From Panorpa germanica (taxonomy: Eukaryota > Arthropoda > Insecta > Mecoptera > Panorpidae), in NCBI GenBank assembly GCA_963678705.1, contig OY783203.1, positions 26,890,535-26,954,534 on the forward strand: a stretch of DNA of 64,000 nucleotides, given 5' to 3'. Below, piece by piece: positions 31,140 to 50,000 of the stretch (the stretch's first letter is position 1; the number at the start of each line of letters is the position of its first letter). The position numbers and the translations under genes are program-made. The notes beneath the pieces are model-generated. The model saw only the letters and a program-made list of their open reading frames with translations. It ran no database searches and was not told where the DNA came from.

Positions 31140-34100
31140 TCATTACATTTTGGATAGGAAAGTTTACGTAGGATTTTTAATGGTTTCTACTACCACTAGT
31201 GAAATAAAACCAGTTGTTTCTGTTACAATTTTTATTTTCCTTTAGCAATACTTAAAAAATTTAATAGAGGCTTAAGAACAGCTATATTAGACTAAAGTTC
31301 TAATTCAATCTTTTCATTAGAAATTTTTTTTTTTCGGTAAGCAATTGTAAAAAGTTGTGTTAGATATTTTATGTTTTGAAATTGTAAGTAAATGAAATAG
31401 TTTTTAAAATCTATTTTATGTATGTACAATTTAAAAATTAGTCTTATTCATTGCACATGTTAATAAAAAAAATCAGTTCTTTCTAGACAAAAGGTATGTA
31501 TAGTAATTTAAAATGAAAAAGAATCTGCTTCGCTTTCCTGTATCTGTCATTCATTTTTATGATTAAAGTCCATATCACAAAGAGGTCAAAGCGTTGACTG
31601 AGCATAGGAATACATATACCGGTATTTCCTTAGTTCTTCACAATGTAACCCTTCACCCTGTACTCCGAATAAAAGTAATCACAGATTATTACTTCCCTAG
31701 CTTCATTTATCTATGCTATACTGCTTTATTTAGATTGTTATACGATCTTCTGAAGAGCAGTCTTTAAATAAGAAAAATATAATTTTAATATGCATTTCTA
31801 TATTACAAAGCAAGCAGTTGCATATGTTTCTTAACACTCAAACGATCAGCATTCCATTTTTGCAATATATAACACATTACTACAACTTAATACCTTTGTG
31901 TATTCATTAAATGAGTGTATCACGACTTATCTCTCTTGTAAATAAATATCTAAAGATAATATTGCTTCTGTTGTTTCTTTTGAAGTTTGTTTTCATAACA
32001 GTCAGTTATAAATAACAAGTTAAAAGTCAGTATTTAACCATTCAATACCGCTCGTTTAAGTGTTGCTAGTTACATTATTAATAGAAATAATTACATCATT
32101 AGAAACGATTTAATGACAATATTATTTTCCTTTCGGAAGATGTTCATTATTATTTATATTAATATGTTACTTACAAATACACTTCAAAACCAATATTTTT
32201 ATTTCTAAATTTTAAAATAAAATTATAAAATAATAATAATGCAATACAAATCAGTTACATATATTGTTTATTAAACTAATTTGAAAAATTTGAATAATAT
32301 TTTTCTATTAAATAAACATGTATGGTAAAATATAAAATGCACTCACACTCTAAATTTCAATTAGCCATATTACAGTACGTTAATGATCAATTATATATAC
32401 ATAAATATAATTGACTTCTCTGACACATTCATTTGGTCTTTAAAATTTATTTAACACAGTTTAAAATAACAAACGGGTCAGTTGATGAAATACCGTTTTA
32501 AACAAAAGTGGCATTTAGATCTAGGAACAACGCCAGATTTATATTTATAAATATACTCATACAATAAATAAAACATTACAAATTTTGCTAATACTTTTGA
32601 AGAATATCTGATTAAATTGGGATACTTATGTTTTTTGTGTAAACCTCGAATTCGAATGTATTTCTAGTTCTTGTGAAAATGTTTTCGCTAAACACAAAAC
32701 TTACTCATGGATTATTTAACGTAATATCTTTTACCTAACGTTACCTAATAAAATAAAATTATAAAATAACGGTATAATTCTGTTATTATGTTGTTAATAA
32801 ATACAAAAGATAATAAAAATCTTTTATTAATTTAATTAAAATATTATATTAGATATATACAATTTTGAGTAAAAAGCTTCATTAATGTAAGAAAACATAA
32901 ATTTATGTGGATGAATAACTTATGTTACTGAAAATTGATGTGAAAGGTAAATTTGTGTTAAAAATAAAACCTTACAAGTACGTAACTGTGTTTAGCGGAT
33001 ATATTATGTATATATATCAAGCCATGATAGTTTAATTATTAATATTCTAATAATAATAATGAATTTACGAATCAACGAGATTAATAACTATTCTCAGATT
33101 ACAACAAATACACAATTTTAAATATGATAAAAGGAATTTTGAAATTTATGCAGTAATCTTTTCATAGTTTGTAAGTATATACTGATCTTTTACTGCTGTT
33201 TAACACCATTAAACAATATTTAATTTAAGTTAATAGACACCTAATAAATATGGAATACACTACAATATGTTTAGGTCACACAATTACGTCTTTGATGATT
33301 ACATTCATGTTGATAATGTTAAATATGTATGACAAAGTGGCATACGACAAATTTGAAATGATTAATTTTAGTTTATTCTAACATTTTTAAGCGAATGAAC
33401 ATATAATGACACACAACAACCGTTTTTAAAACAGTTTGAGAATCGATGTTTATTTGGATCAATTTTATATTTAAACACTCACAAGTAACAAATACAAGTA
33501 ATAACAAATGACTAGGAGGTGTCACTTGTTAAGAGTATCTGTAGACAACTTCAAATATTAATAGATAAAGAAATAATTTTAAAATCTGACATTCAAAAAT
33601 CTGTTTAATTAAAAAAATTATGCTAATGTCATTTTAATACATATTAAGTAATTTAAAAAAAAAATTGAAACACATAGTGGTATCCAAATGATTACTACTT
33701 CAATTGTATTAAATACAGAGAATTTTCTGCAAGAAGTGTGCTTATAAATACTTTGTTTCTATAGCAAATAATATGGACAATATCACACTTTTATAAATTC
33801 AAGTAGACTTGTTAGATAGACATAGCTCAACAAGTTTCACTATCATGCCGTTGCACTCAATACTTATATTTTAATATATAACGACAATCTCTGACATCTG
33901 GGAACGCTACAGATAAATTCTCGAAAAAGCTGATCTTGTTCAATTCCCAGATACAATGTGATCTAAAAATTGGTTGATAAAAATGAGATTAGATATATAT
34001 TACAATAAGATAATTGAAGAGCTGCTCAGATGACCTAACAACATGGGTCACTAAAAACTTAAAAAAGAAGTTACACAATATTAACATGTTCTGTACTTTC

Positions 34101-37100
34101 TCTAATTTTTTGCCGCTTATCTTTTAAAATAACAGAATGTTCTACTGAAACTTATTAATCTATTGAATGAATGTGTATAAAAAGTGTTGCGAATAATGAA
34201 TAATATTATGGCGTTATCGTTAAAGGTTCATTTTTATGATCACGGATTTCTACGTTCAGAGTTACTGTTCGGAAACAAATAATAAAGTAGTGATTCCGAT
34301 TTAGTAATATTGCGTTCAGATTGTTCAGACCCATTTGTAATTAAAGCACAGGTTAACCTAAATTCCTTTTAGTAATGACTTAGCAGCACATAAATCTATA
34401 ACTATGATTGAATTCTGAAGGAAGCCCTGTAATCTATAATTAACATCTGAAAATAATGGACAAACAAAACACACAGTTACATGCCGATATGATAGTTAGT
34501 TAAGAAATTATGTATTTAAAAAAATATTTATGTTTATCACTTTTTCTTAATTAGAATAATCATATAGAATTTTTTTTAACGAAACCGGTACAGTGTAAAA
34601 CTTTTTGCGTTCTACCATGAATTTTTTACAGTTTCTGTACCCAAAGTGTATATCACACTCTCTATCAAAAAACTTATCAAAGAAAATATAATGTAGAATA
34701 AAATGTTTTCTATTAACAAATTGTCTCTTATTAATACAATATCTTTAATTAAGAACGAGATTTAGATTATATTTAAATATCAATACATATACAATAATCA
34801 CAAATTACAATTTAAAGGTAAAGATAACTTTACGAAGATGAATAAATAATGCTATTTAAAAAAAATTTCGCTTAAACATTCTTTTCTCAATACAAAAGTG
34901 TAGTGAGAAACTAAGTGTGCTTTCTTCTCAAGTGGAAAAATTGTAATCGAGCGAAATAAAATCACAATATTTTGCTTTAATTCTTTTTTTTTCGTTTGTT
35001 CAGTGCATATCCACCATTATCTATAATATACAACGACTATAAAATATATATTTATGTAAATAATTAAAATTTACGTTATTATTTTATAATGAGGAATCAT
35101 TCCCGTATTCTCTAACAAGAGCAAAAACTTTTAATACAAAAAGTTAACCACTTGCATCTCAAATTAAGCTGGTACACACACGCAACGTAGACACTTACGT
35201 GGTTGTCAGTCTGGCACTGAAACACGAAACACGTTAATATAAAAACGTGAAAATTTGCAAATAAAACAAAATGCAAATTTTTTTAAATTGAGTTGTTTCC
35301 TTAGTCCTAAATATTATAAAATTATAAGTCACAATAACATAGAATAGGCCGGTCTAAGCAGTAGTGCGCGAGCCTCAATTTACATTTTCGATTTTCACTA
35401 AAATTTTAACGTTGTCTATTATCATCATAGCTTTTTTCTACATACTCAGCTCATGGGATGAAGATCAGTGTATTATATAAGATATTATCGTAAGCATGAC
35501 TGTCTGCAATGTAAGTACATGATTGCATTGATACTTGCAGTTTAGGCACCGATGTTTAGTCAAAACAAATCTATGTGACAATAAATTTAAATATATTTTC
35601 TAGTTAAATAGTAACACTAAAACGAAAGTTTAGAAATAGTTTGTTGTAGTACAAACTAAACTAAAATGATGTTCTAATATGATACAATATACGGTATAAT
35701 TTAAACAAAAAAAGATTAATCATTATTTGACATGTACAATACAGACATGACTATAAAAATCGGTAACAGAGCAATGGGCTTGTGTCCTATGTCTTAATTT
35801 CTATAAAATGTTCTCAAATGTTCAACTATTTTTTAATAACTCCTTATATGTTAGGAGATATTAACAATTAAAAAAGTCATTTTGTCTCTTTAATTATTAA
35901 AGGGATTCAACGTTGTACACATTCCAAGTGCATGTGACATCACAATCCTTGTGTAAGGTTACCAATCTTCTGCATTACCCAACCAAAATGTCATACGAAT
36001 ATGGCCGACCATTTCTAGCCCTAAAACTACAATTCAAACTTTTAATTGCTATATCTCCGTCAATATTTAGATATTTAATAAAATAGACACGCCAATACAC
36101 ATTTATTAACATCAATTTCAATCAACAATTGAAAAATCGACCACTAAAAAATGAGGACACAAGCCCATTGACCGTTCAATGTATTATAATTAATAATAGT
36201 ATTGATTACACTGTCACCAATTTATCTTGTACTGAGGAATTACTTTATATAAGCTGAGTTATTATAATTATATAATACAAATTAACTTTTAATAAAATCT
36301 ATGTAAAAAAAATTAAAAAAATAAAACGATATCGTGTTTTAGTAGACGCAGATGTAAAGCTGTGTCATCACAGACAGTAGGGCATACTGGTATTTTTGAA
36401 ATCTTTATAGGTAAAATAAATGGACTAAACATATTTCTGTTCTACTAGTATGATCTATTCTAAAATATGCATTTGAAAAGCATACATAAGAATGGCTTCT
36501 CACCGGTAGTAGACGATAAACAAAATTAAAAGTGCGTAAGTTTCTTTCTATTTAAATTCACTATCATACGGGAGGTGACAGCAATATTTATCATAAAACC
36601 ATAATAAAGCGCAATAGATGTGTATGTATAGTTCAAATTACGAGAGGTCGACGGCGACTCATACTTAAAACAAGTTGTGGGGTATAAACTACTGATATAA
36701 CTAAAAAGCACTGACTCACTTATTTTTCTATAATGTATATAAAAACGAATAAGATAAAATTCATTATCATATTATAGATTTATACTGCTCTTATAACCTC
36801 TTCTAAGTATAAGTCGCCGCCGAACTATCATGATTTGGAGTATAAGTATGAATTTATGATTCATATCTAAAACCTTTAAAAAAACTTGCGAAAAGAACAT
36901 TTTGACGGTTCACACATTAAAAGTTATGTCTTTATAACGGTTGAATATCAACGATTACGAAAAAATGATAACAATACACAATTATAAGAATGACTTAATT
37001 ATTATAGAATTATAACTTATTGTATAAAACTCTTGGCTACCATTCTAAGAAACAAAATCCTGAGTGTTAAGATAATGACCATGAAAAGTAACACGAATCT

Positions 37101-37339
37101 TTGCGTAACGATTCCATACTACCGAACAAAATAGTCAGGTGTATGTAATACTAAGTGAACTCTATCCTATTTAGAGTACTGCATTTAATCTAATGAACTT
37201 TGCTTTGCGAAAATAATGGCATGAATTGCGACAGTTGTTAACCGCAATGTTTGGATAGTATCTAATCTACATTATATCTTTCAATGAAAATCGATTATTA
37301 GGTAAAAATGGATAATATGAAAAAAGCCTTTCTACTTAT
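31140..37339. other. Gene-free stretch between AspRS and DPP8/9
   Basis: About 6.2 kb of AT-rich DNA with no exon recognised on either strand. It contains one reverse-oriented MITE (35773-36169). The right part should include the 3' untranslated region of the DPP8/9 gene; I could not place its end. Confidence 0.5.
35773..36169 (-). mobile_element. MITE family with AATGGGCTTGTG ends, copy d (deleted, reversed)
   Basis: A 397-bp copy with both ends intact (AATGGGCTTGTGTCCTATG ... GAGGACACAAGCCCATT), reversed relative to copies a-c. About 150-200 bp of the interior are missing compared with copy b (junction near 35965), so it is an internal-deletion derivative. Confidence 0.8.
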
Positions 37340-40666
<3,327 letters not shown>

Positions 40667-43600
40667 TTTGACATTTACGATGTTGTCCTATTTAATAAAT
40701 ATATTTGTAATTTATACAAAAACGATTAAAAATATATAGTTCTTCAAGTATTCCATTTGGACACTTTTTATAATATATTAAAAAAAAATTAAAAGAAATA
40801 AAGTTATTCCATGTCTTCTTAGGAAATTTAGAAACTATCAGTCACACAGTCCGTCAGTACTTTATTGTGATTTTTTCGTAACTCACTCAAGTACTGCTTG
40901 GCGTAGTACCGAAGATAAGTACTCTGAACTGTGAACTTTACATTATCTGTCTTGTTTGACGACAACAAATGCCAACATCTAAAAATTAAACATTTATCTG
41001 TCTCTGCAATTTAAATTTAAATTTTATAAAACAAAATACCTCTATAGAATAGAAAAGAATAATCAATAAACAAAATTACAATTAAATTTGCATTATTATT
41101 AAATTATATTTGATATATGCAAAATAAAGTCATCGAAAAGAGCGGGAGATATAAATAAAACGATTGAAATATAGAAAATACAAATGTTATTATTTTTAAA
41201 TATCAATGTTTGTCCTGTTACTTTAAATAACTATATATAATATAATTATGTCCAGTATAAATTTGTAATTGTAATTTTCAAGTAATGAATTGCATTACGT
41301 GAAATTTCTATTCACACCTCCCCAGTATAAATTTATTTCCAAGACATGTTAGCACCTCTACTAGAACTGTTGATTAAATGGAGATAAAAATAAGCAAAAA
41401 AATAAATGTGTATAAGCAGTAACCAAATATAACGATAAATGTTTAGGTAAATACAATTGCTTATTTCGCCAAATTTGTTATGTTGCAACTTTTGGTTATT
41501 AGCGCCATTAGCGTTCTAGTTGTCACTAGTTCGAGTTTGTATGCAACTTTCTTCTTAATTAATTTAGCGAATGGTCGCTTAATATTTTTAACGTCACTAG
41601 ATCGCATTAGAATATAAATATGTAGAATGTAATCAGTAATCGATTATTTACACTCTGTTGTTAAACAGCGATGGCAATGATAGTGAGGAAGAGGATAGGT
41701 TTTACAAATTTTGATCTCTGAGTATTTAATTTTTAAAAGGTCAAAAATGACAATTAAATATTCAATAACTTTTATAATATTGTGAATTGAATAAAAATAA
41801 TTGGAGAGTTATTATTTATACTTTATTCATAAATGTATCAAATAGAGTAGTTTTAAATAATTTTAGTTATGATGGTTCACAACCCAATTGTATCTAGTCA
41901 AACCGTTACCTTTTCTTGGCGTTTCACAAAGTGTTCATAATTACGTCGGTAACAAAGAGGCAAATGGGCAACTAAAATAAACCCAGAAAAATCATAGCAC
42001 CTTTTCGATGGGAAATAAGTTACATTATGGCTATAAATTATCTTCTTTTGTAACTCCCATGCGAAAAGCAATTGTATGCAGTCATAATTAGCACGCAAAT
42101 AGAATGTGTCAATTTAAATCGATAAATTACCAATTGATTCAGAAAATGAAAAAAATGTATGACAACCAAAAGCCAAACTTGGGACCTCTGATTGTACCTA
42201 TTTCTAACCATCGGCGTGCAAAATTGTGCCAAGCCCCTCTGAATAACAGGCCATAGTCTTATTTGTATGTTGGTTAATACGACTCTGTGCGGAATATTTC
42301 ATTGTTTTTGCGGGACACGCACAAGAGGTGCAGGACAATCACTCGCATTCCGGGACGTCTCGAAGAGGTTCGTTATTCATCGATTCATTTATGTAACAGT
42401 TACATATAAATGATGTCTAAGCTACATAAACGTTACGTATATGCCATGTTCATGCATTAAGTCCCGCTAACCGTTGATGTCACCTTTATCGTCTATCGAC
42501 TAATATTTATTCACGAGTACAAAGATATATCAGCTATAGATATGCTACGGGCATATGAGCACAGGTAGAGTTGGTTGATAAATCAACAAATGTAAGTATA
42601 CTCGAAAACTCTTTATCAATATTTATCTTTTGTTAGTAATCAGCAGTGTTCAATCAGAGAAGCCATTTTAGTTCGTAATTTACTTTACAGTGATAATTCA
42701 CCTTCCTCACCTTTACGATTAAAATTATTTTAAAAGTAAGTTAATTCTGTTTTATTATTAAAATATTTTTTAATTATAAACTAATAATATTTTCACAAAT
42801 ACTAACAAGTAGTTTTATAGTTAGTTATTTGTTATATAAAATATATTTGTTATATAACCAGTGATAAAGCTTAAATGCTGTATGTATGAAAATGTTGTGA
42901 AATAAATAAAACTCGTGGAAACTGAGGGAAAACATCCAAATGTTCGTGCTCTGGAACATACAGTTCCTTTTCAGTATGTGAAATGTAACAAAGTTGTATT
43001 AAACAATGGAATTGCAAATCGCCTTAAGCCACTCGAAACGTAGGTGAATAGAGACTAGAGAATAGAAATGAAATGTTATCTCCATTTGAAATTACATTCA
43101 TATTAAAAGTAGTGTTAACACTTTAACAGCCATGACAAACCCAAAGCAAATATTACAGATTTATTGCATGGGATTGATTCTAAAACCATTTTACAGGAAA
43201 TATGATTATTTTACTTGAATTTGGTCCGGTATAGTGCATCTCTAAGACCTCTGAATACATTTATGTAATGTTTTACTTAAAATTACATTAAACCTACTTA
43301 TATTTATTCTGAAATGGTCTAAATTTTACTTAAAATTATTTTATAAAAATATTTTAAAAGGTAAAAGGTATTGATAAAGGTTTTAACAGCTCATTGTTTG
43401 AAAATACAATCTACAATTTTCAAAAAAATATTTTGAATCCAAATATATTTACATACGTTACTGGTTTGAAATAAATGCTTACAATATATTTTGTAGTAAT
43501 TTTTTAATCTGTTTTGTTAACTTTTGTAATCTTAAAATCAATATAACCAAAAAAAAATATTAATAATATAAATATAATAATATAAAGCACCAAAAAAGTG

Positions 43601-44020
43601 CTTCTTGTTAACGCTGTAAAAAGGTGGGAGCACTAAATATTGGTAGGGACTTTTAGTTTTGTTTAGAACGGTAAAATGAAGAAGACAAAAAATAAAACAT
43701 TTGAATAAATTATTTCGAGGTTTTAAAGTTATTTTCGTCTAGTCGTACTTGAATTATTATGTTCGACTTGGATCAAAATTCGAGTTGAGATACAAAAGTA
43801 TTAACCAAGGTTTATAATAAACCTCTCGTGTACTCTGTTTTTATAAATTCGGTGACAAGATATAACCGTGACCGTTATCTTTATCCATCCATCTTACGAT
43901 AACGTCTACTAATCGTCTTTTGACCACGACCACTCATGTTGGCCTCACAAAATATAATATTTACAATATAATACAAACCATTTTCTAAATTTACTGCATT
44001 TCATTATTGCTGCTTTGCAG
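40667..44020. other. Intergenic region between divergent genes
   Basis: Holds the 5' flanks of DPP8/9 (minus) and the NDUFA4-like gene (plus). A strong donor at 42736 (AAAA|GTAAGTT), with the coding exon starting right after an acceptor at 44019-44020, makes roughly 42650-42735 a candidate 5' untranslated exon of the latter. A stretch near 41870-41895 shares an ATTGTATCTAGTCA word with 45503-45520. Confidence 0.4.
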
Positions 44021-47000
44021 ATGGCGCTTCGTCTTGCATTAGGGGCTCCCATCTTGCTGAACTCTTCTCGTGGATCAAGTCAGACGCTGGTGAAGCGATT
44101 TATGGCGAAAGTAAGTATTGGAAGCCGACTTGTAGGCTTAATATTATATTTGTATTCCACACCAGTGCAATATCTATATGTAATATAGCCTATTTCCCCA
44201 CCCACTCATTTTATTACAGGTGTGAAACATAAAATATGTCGCATGTTGATGTTGCACTGGTCTGGACGGACGGTTGAGTTTCAAATGTGAATATATTACA
44301 TATATTCATAAGTTAGATGAATAAGGCTTGCTGGATAGCAAATAAGACGCTTTCAGAAGTTATAAGCAAGATATCAATAAGCTTGTGAACTATATCTTTC
44401 TATATCGAGTGCTAATTTATATAGCACTGGATTATATATTAATACAGAAATTAGCCAATTAGAGAGTTGTCAAGGATGATGTTCTAAACATCTTTATAAA
44501 AATCCCCAAAATCGGGTGTCAATAATCCCCATAATTTACAAAACAAGTTCACCATTTTGATTTTTTTTTTACTTGTTTTGAAAAATGTCTCCTATTATAA
44601 ATTTATCAAAAGTTATTCAGCTTTTATTTGTCGTTAAAATGACGTCGTTACGCAGTTACTTAGATATCGCATTTAAAACAAAAATTAAAATGACGAACGA
44701 ATTTTGTACAAATATTTATTACAGTATAAAATCTCGGCGGGTACATGTGGAGGGGAGAGGGGGAGAGGCCCTTAAGAATCCAAAATGGAGCTACGTAGTT
44801 TATGAAAAACCTCTTACAATAATTTAATTAGTAATAATAATATATTTATTTATCATTTTCATGTATTCCATCTTACACCAATTAGTCCCATGTAAACCCT
44901 GGGAAAAACCGTGCACGGAGTGTTTTTTCGGGCCAGCTCTTATCATACGGAACTCTTAATGAGTTTTAAAATACAACTGCATATTATTATGCATCAAACA
45001 GTTACTTGCGCCAGTTTTTGCGTAGTAGATGGTTATTTAAGTTTTTACGTTTTTGCTGCAGTGATAAGGACAACAATTTCTAAAAATAATTAGAATTCTA
45101 AATAACATTTGTATTGTGCTAATTATGACCGATGTGTCATATGTTTACAACTCTCGCGATGAAAATGAATAAATAGATAAGAATTGTACAATCTACATTC
45201 ATAGTCTATTTTCATTTTATTTCCTCTAAACACAAAACGTAAATTTATGTTTTAATTAACCTAAAATATTTATTAATATTTAAATTTTTTGTAACTGTCG
45301 CCAGACTACTATGTCTCCTGTTTCAATCCCCAGATTCCTGCTATATTTATTGGAATATCAAAGTTAAATTGATTATGTGATTGTATGAGTCAGTATCGGA
45401 AATAGACAGTCATTCAATAAATTAAAATAAAAAAATATAACCGAAAAAATTTCCAAAATTTTTGTGACAAAGTTTTTCCAAAAAATTCTAGGGTCAAACC
45501 TCATTGTATCTAGTCACAATTCTAATTTATAAATACCGATAATCGAAGTTATAGTCGTTAATTTGGAAATCGTTTTCAGTCTCTAATATATACACATAAA
45601 AATAGCTGACAAATTTGGAATAGGTAAGAAAAAAAAATTCAACTATTAAAAGACGGTTAAACAGATACATTTAATGTGTCCCAGAATAATTGTCACATTT
45701 AAATGCTTGTACTTTCAACCGTTTTAAGATTTCATGTTATCTGCGAGACCTTCTTCTTTATTTATTTAATTTATTTACCGTTGGCCATTTCCTATGCTAA
45801 GTTCTATCATCTACTATTATGTTGCCAGTATTTATGGTGTCGTGGCCTCATATATGTAAACTACACCGCTGCCTAATACGTTTACGATATTGTATGTATT
45901 TGATAACACCCAAACCCAGAAAATAAAACTCTGGTTCAGAGGTTGAACCCAAAGACATAGTAGTCTAGCATTTCTTTTACATATTTTATTTTTAATATAA
46001 TAAAACTATGAGATCTTTTTATTGGTCCACGTAAACTATATACAAATATAAAAACTAATTCGTTACAAAAAATAATGAATTTGCTTCTTCTTTAAATTCA
46101 TTACGAATTCAATATGAATTCGCCTTTGCTAATTTTGTCAGTGTTAAGTTATTTATCAATAACCCTGAATAATATTTATTTATCGTAATGTGTAATATCA
46201 TTAGATTTTTAAAAATAAATGAGATAAACTATGCGTATTATACATGTGTTAGAAAAAGAGAGAATATATATTGCGAACATAATGTAACAAAACGCGACCG
46301 AACCTAAGCAAGGAGGTGTAAACTTTTAATAAAATGATCCGCTTAGCCGTAACGTGATGCGATAACAGTACGCAGTATACTGATTCCAACTTGCAGAAAT
46401 AACTTTAGCCATTGTTTATTTTATTATTTAATATAATATTTGTTATTGTCTTTAGGTACCTTCTGAGGGCGTTATGGACGGGCTCAAGCCGTATGGCCAC
46501 ATCGCTTCCAAGGGTTTCTCGCTGAAAGGAATGAAATCACACTACGCTGTAAGTATAACAAATTTGCAAGTAAAACAGCGGTCGGTGGTTCAGAGTGTTA
46601 AGCGTTGACGTCCCCAGTGGTCGTGTAGTTCTATTATTCTTTTAAAATTGAACTCTGTGTGAAGTCAAACACTGTCGTACTCATGAAAACGAAGTGCCAG
46701 CGAAGTGGTTTTCTTTTTAATGAGACATTTCGTTTGGACCACCTTGTATGGATTGTTCTAAAGGGATATTTTTTTTTTCCTAAGAATATTTTGGAACAGG
46801 TTTTATTTTGAATAATTAAAAAAACATTTTCTTTTTAAATTTAGTAAATTTTTTATTTAATACATAACTTCAAAATGGCGACTCAATTGCGTTAATATCT
46901 TTTTCAGTGCTGCGGTGTTTTGTGAGTCAAATGTTGTGTAGATTTTTCTTTCATTAACTCTCAAAGGATATAACGACTAGCTGTGTTAAATCGCACGATC

Positions 47001-50000
47001 TAGGCGGTTAAATAATGATTGGGAAACCAACCATATACTCGTATAATTATATTATTAACTTGACTGAAACATTAATCATTTTAATTAAAAACCAAATATT
47101 AATTAGTATTTTATTTTTGTTAACACATTTTTGAAACTGGTTATGTGAATGCACAATACCAATGCAGTTTCTATGTTCTGTAATAACTAGAGGAACATAA
47201 CAAAAACTAGAACAAAATTTATTGAATAAGAAATATTTTATTTCATAACTTACACGAATAACTTGATACATTTTTTAGGTCTTATTATTTCTTTAGACCC
47301 ATTAGAATATAATAGAGAAAATTTTACATCATTTTACTATTTACTATATATCTATACATATATTGTAAATAGAAAATTTAATATATTATGTTATATAGAA
47401 TAGATAATCAACATATAGTCGTATTTATATCTATACTAAATAGATTGCTCCCAAATATTGTTATTTTCATTTACTAACTTTTATAAAATGTACTTCTATT
47501 CTAAATATATAATGTATATATTAAAATGTATATATTATTTTATAATAGACCAGATTGTTTTTTTAAAATATTTGTACTTTAAAGGTAATGCAAAACTACA
47601 ACTAATAAAAAAATAAAAACAAACAAAAAATAACTCTGGCATAACACATGCAGAAGGAAGATGAAATTAGAATGATTATTGATTATGAAGTCCAGAATTA
47701 ATTGAATTGTACATAATTTACAAGTAGAGGTTTTAATTATAATTTATGATTTTCTATTTTCACAACAAGAAATGAGTTCATTCGTTAATATGTTAACGTC
47801 GATTTTTGGTTTTATTTTTTCGATTACGATAGGTCATTTTACTTATCCATTATATTGTACCTTCAGTTAAAGATGGTACACTTGGGTTATTAGAAGGTGG
47901 AGAAACATTGCGGATCGCTAGACCTTCGTTATATCAACTGCAAACACTATTTTATCAAAATTCACATCGAAAGGAATGAAACTGCACATTGATTTATTCA
48001 CTTAGAACTAATGCAATATAAAGCAATAGTTTTATTGATTTTTTCGACATATCTTTCAGAGGTGTAAACAATGAAAATGTTGCTTTAGGTAAATTTAAAA
48101 CAATAAACTTGACCTGGCCACGTCATCATTGAAGCGTGAACGAGTGTAGTAGACTTTTTACAAGGTATAAGGTAAAAAATCCTATTATTCTCACAAAAAC
48201 TGCATTTATTAAGTCATGCCGTTCATCAAGGCAGGTAAATTGTGCAACACTAGAGCGTAAACGCGTTCGTGAAGTTTTGTGACACCCTTTTAAGATATAA
48301 ACTTTCTATTCAAACTTGTATAACATATTGTTCGAAACTTTCCTTGTATTTTATGATACAAAATAAAAATATTTTTAAATAATAAACTTATAATATTACA
48401 ATAGTATAAAGTTTGCAGCAAGACAAAACATTCGACTTAAATAAAGAAAGATAAAGACAAAGACAAAGACTATTCAATTTACGTTATTTAAGTAAACGAT
48501 ATTGACTGATAACGAACACTATCTGACTTACTACTTACCTTCATTTAAACCACTTATTTTATCCAGCACTTTTAAAGTTACATTACGGTTTATTAGAGAA
48601 TCACTGTTCCAGTATTCCAGTGTTTTAACAATAGTTTCGTTACTATTCACTATTATAGTTTTAGAGTATGGAAATGTTTTAAATTATCACATATTTTATG
48701 TTGAGTTATTTAAAAATATCACCCAGCATTTAAATCAAAATCACACTAGGATAAAATATTTGACAATTAGACATCAGTTTTTCTGAAACCAAAAAAAAAA
48801 GAAAACCAATTCTATAGAATTCTTTAAAGTTACCAATTTACGGGTGTCATTCTGTCAAATTATTTAGAAATTATATTAATTGAACTACATTTTAATTAAT
48901 TAACACACAAAAAACGTGCAGTGTTTAAAAAAATCTCACAAAGCGGTGAATTTTTCTACTACGCTAAATATTTAGCTAAAAACTATTGTGCCAATTGAAT
49001 CAAGAAAATTAATTGGAACGAAATCGTCTAAGCAAAGACTATTTGACTAGTGAATATATCATTAAAATGTTTTAAGAACACTTGATTTAAACAACTATAG
49101 ACTAATGGAACTTCCAAATCATTCAGAATAATCTATGACAATATAAATAGCATAACGCTACTAGAAGTAAGCTTTTCGTTTTGAAGATTTGCGTCGAAAA
49201 CATTTTTATAAATTCTAAAAGTACAAGTACAAGTTGAAAGCATATAATTTTGTTCGCCAAGTTCTTTCTGAGCATGTATTTTTTACGTTTCTAACTAGAG
49301 GAGTTGTCGGGAATTCCCGGGCAATTTTATTTTCTGTTTTCTTAGTTTCTACAGCCTTTAACAACCACTACCAATAGATATAATTATGCCAAATACGTCC
49401 TTAATAAGTTTTGTATAATTAATCTATATCCGCTAAACACAGTTACGGTGTTTAGGGGATGTCTCTTAAGCCCATATTTGTCATAACTATATGCATTTCA
49501 TCGAAACAGGTCACAGAGGCTAAAAAAATAGGAAATAAAAATATGTCCCGGGAGTATATGTCCCAACAACACCCTCTATTTCTAACCTATTTTATTTATA
49601 TGTATCTTTCAGCAACATATAGTGGCAAGGATGCGAATAGAATTTTATTAAATATTGCATCACAATATGTAATATTTTACAAAAATCCGTCCTATTTATT
49701 TACATAATCAGGTTTCGTTCGCGAAAGCAGGTTTCTGTCATAAATAATGGAATCTGCGCATGCGCACAGGATGTCTCTGACAGCGTGTTATCAGGACGTC
49801 TGTTTACGCAGATCACGATTTATGCCAGAAGAACGCTGCTTTGACGAAAGAACATTAGTGTAAATGCATACTCAGTCATTCTATTATGCTGTTGAGAAAA
49901 ACTAATAAATAAATAAGCCTTAGAAGGAGATAAAATATATGTTAAGAAAGAAGTTGGTGCTGGAAAAAGTGTCAAACGCGAGCGTGATATTGTAAGATGT

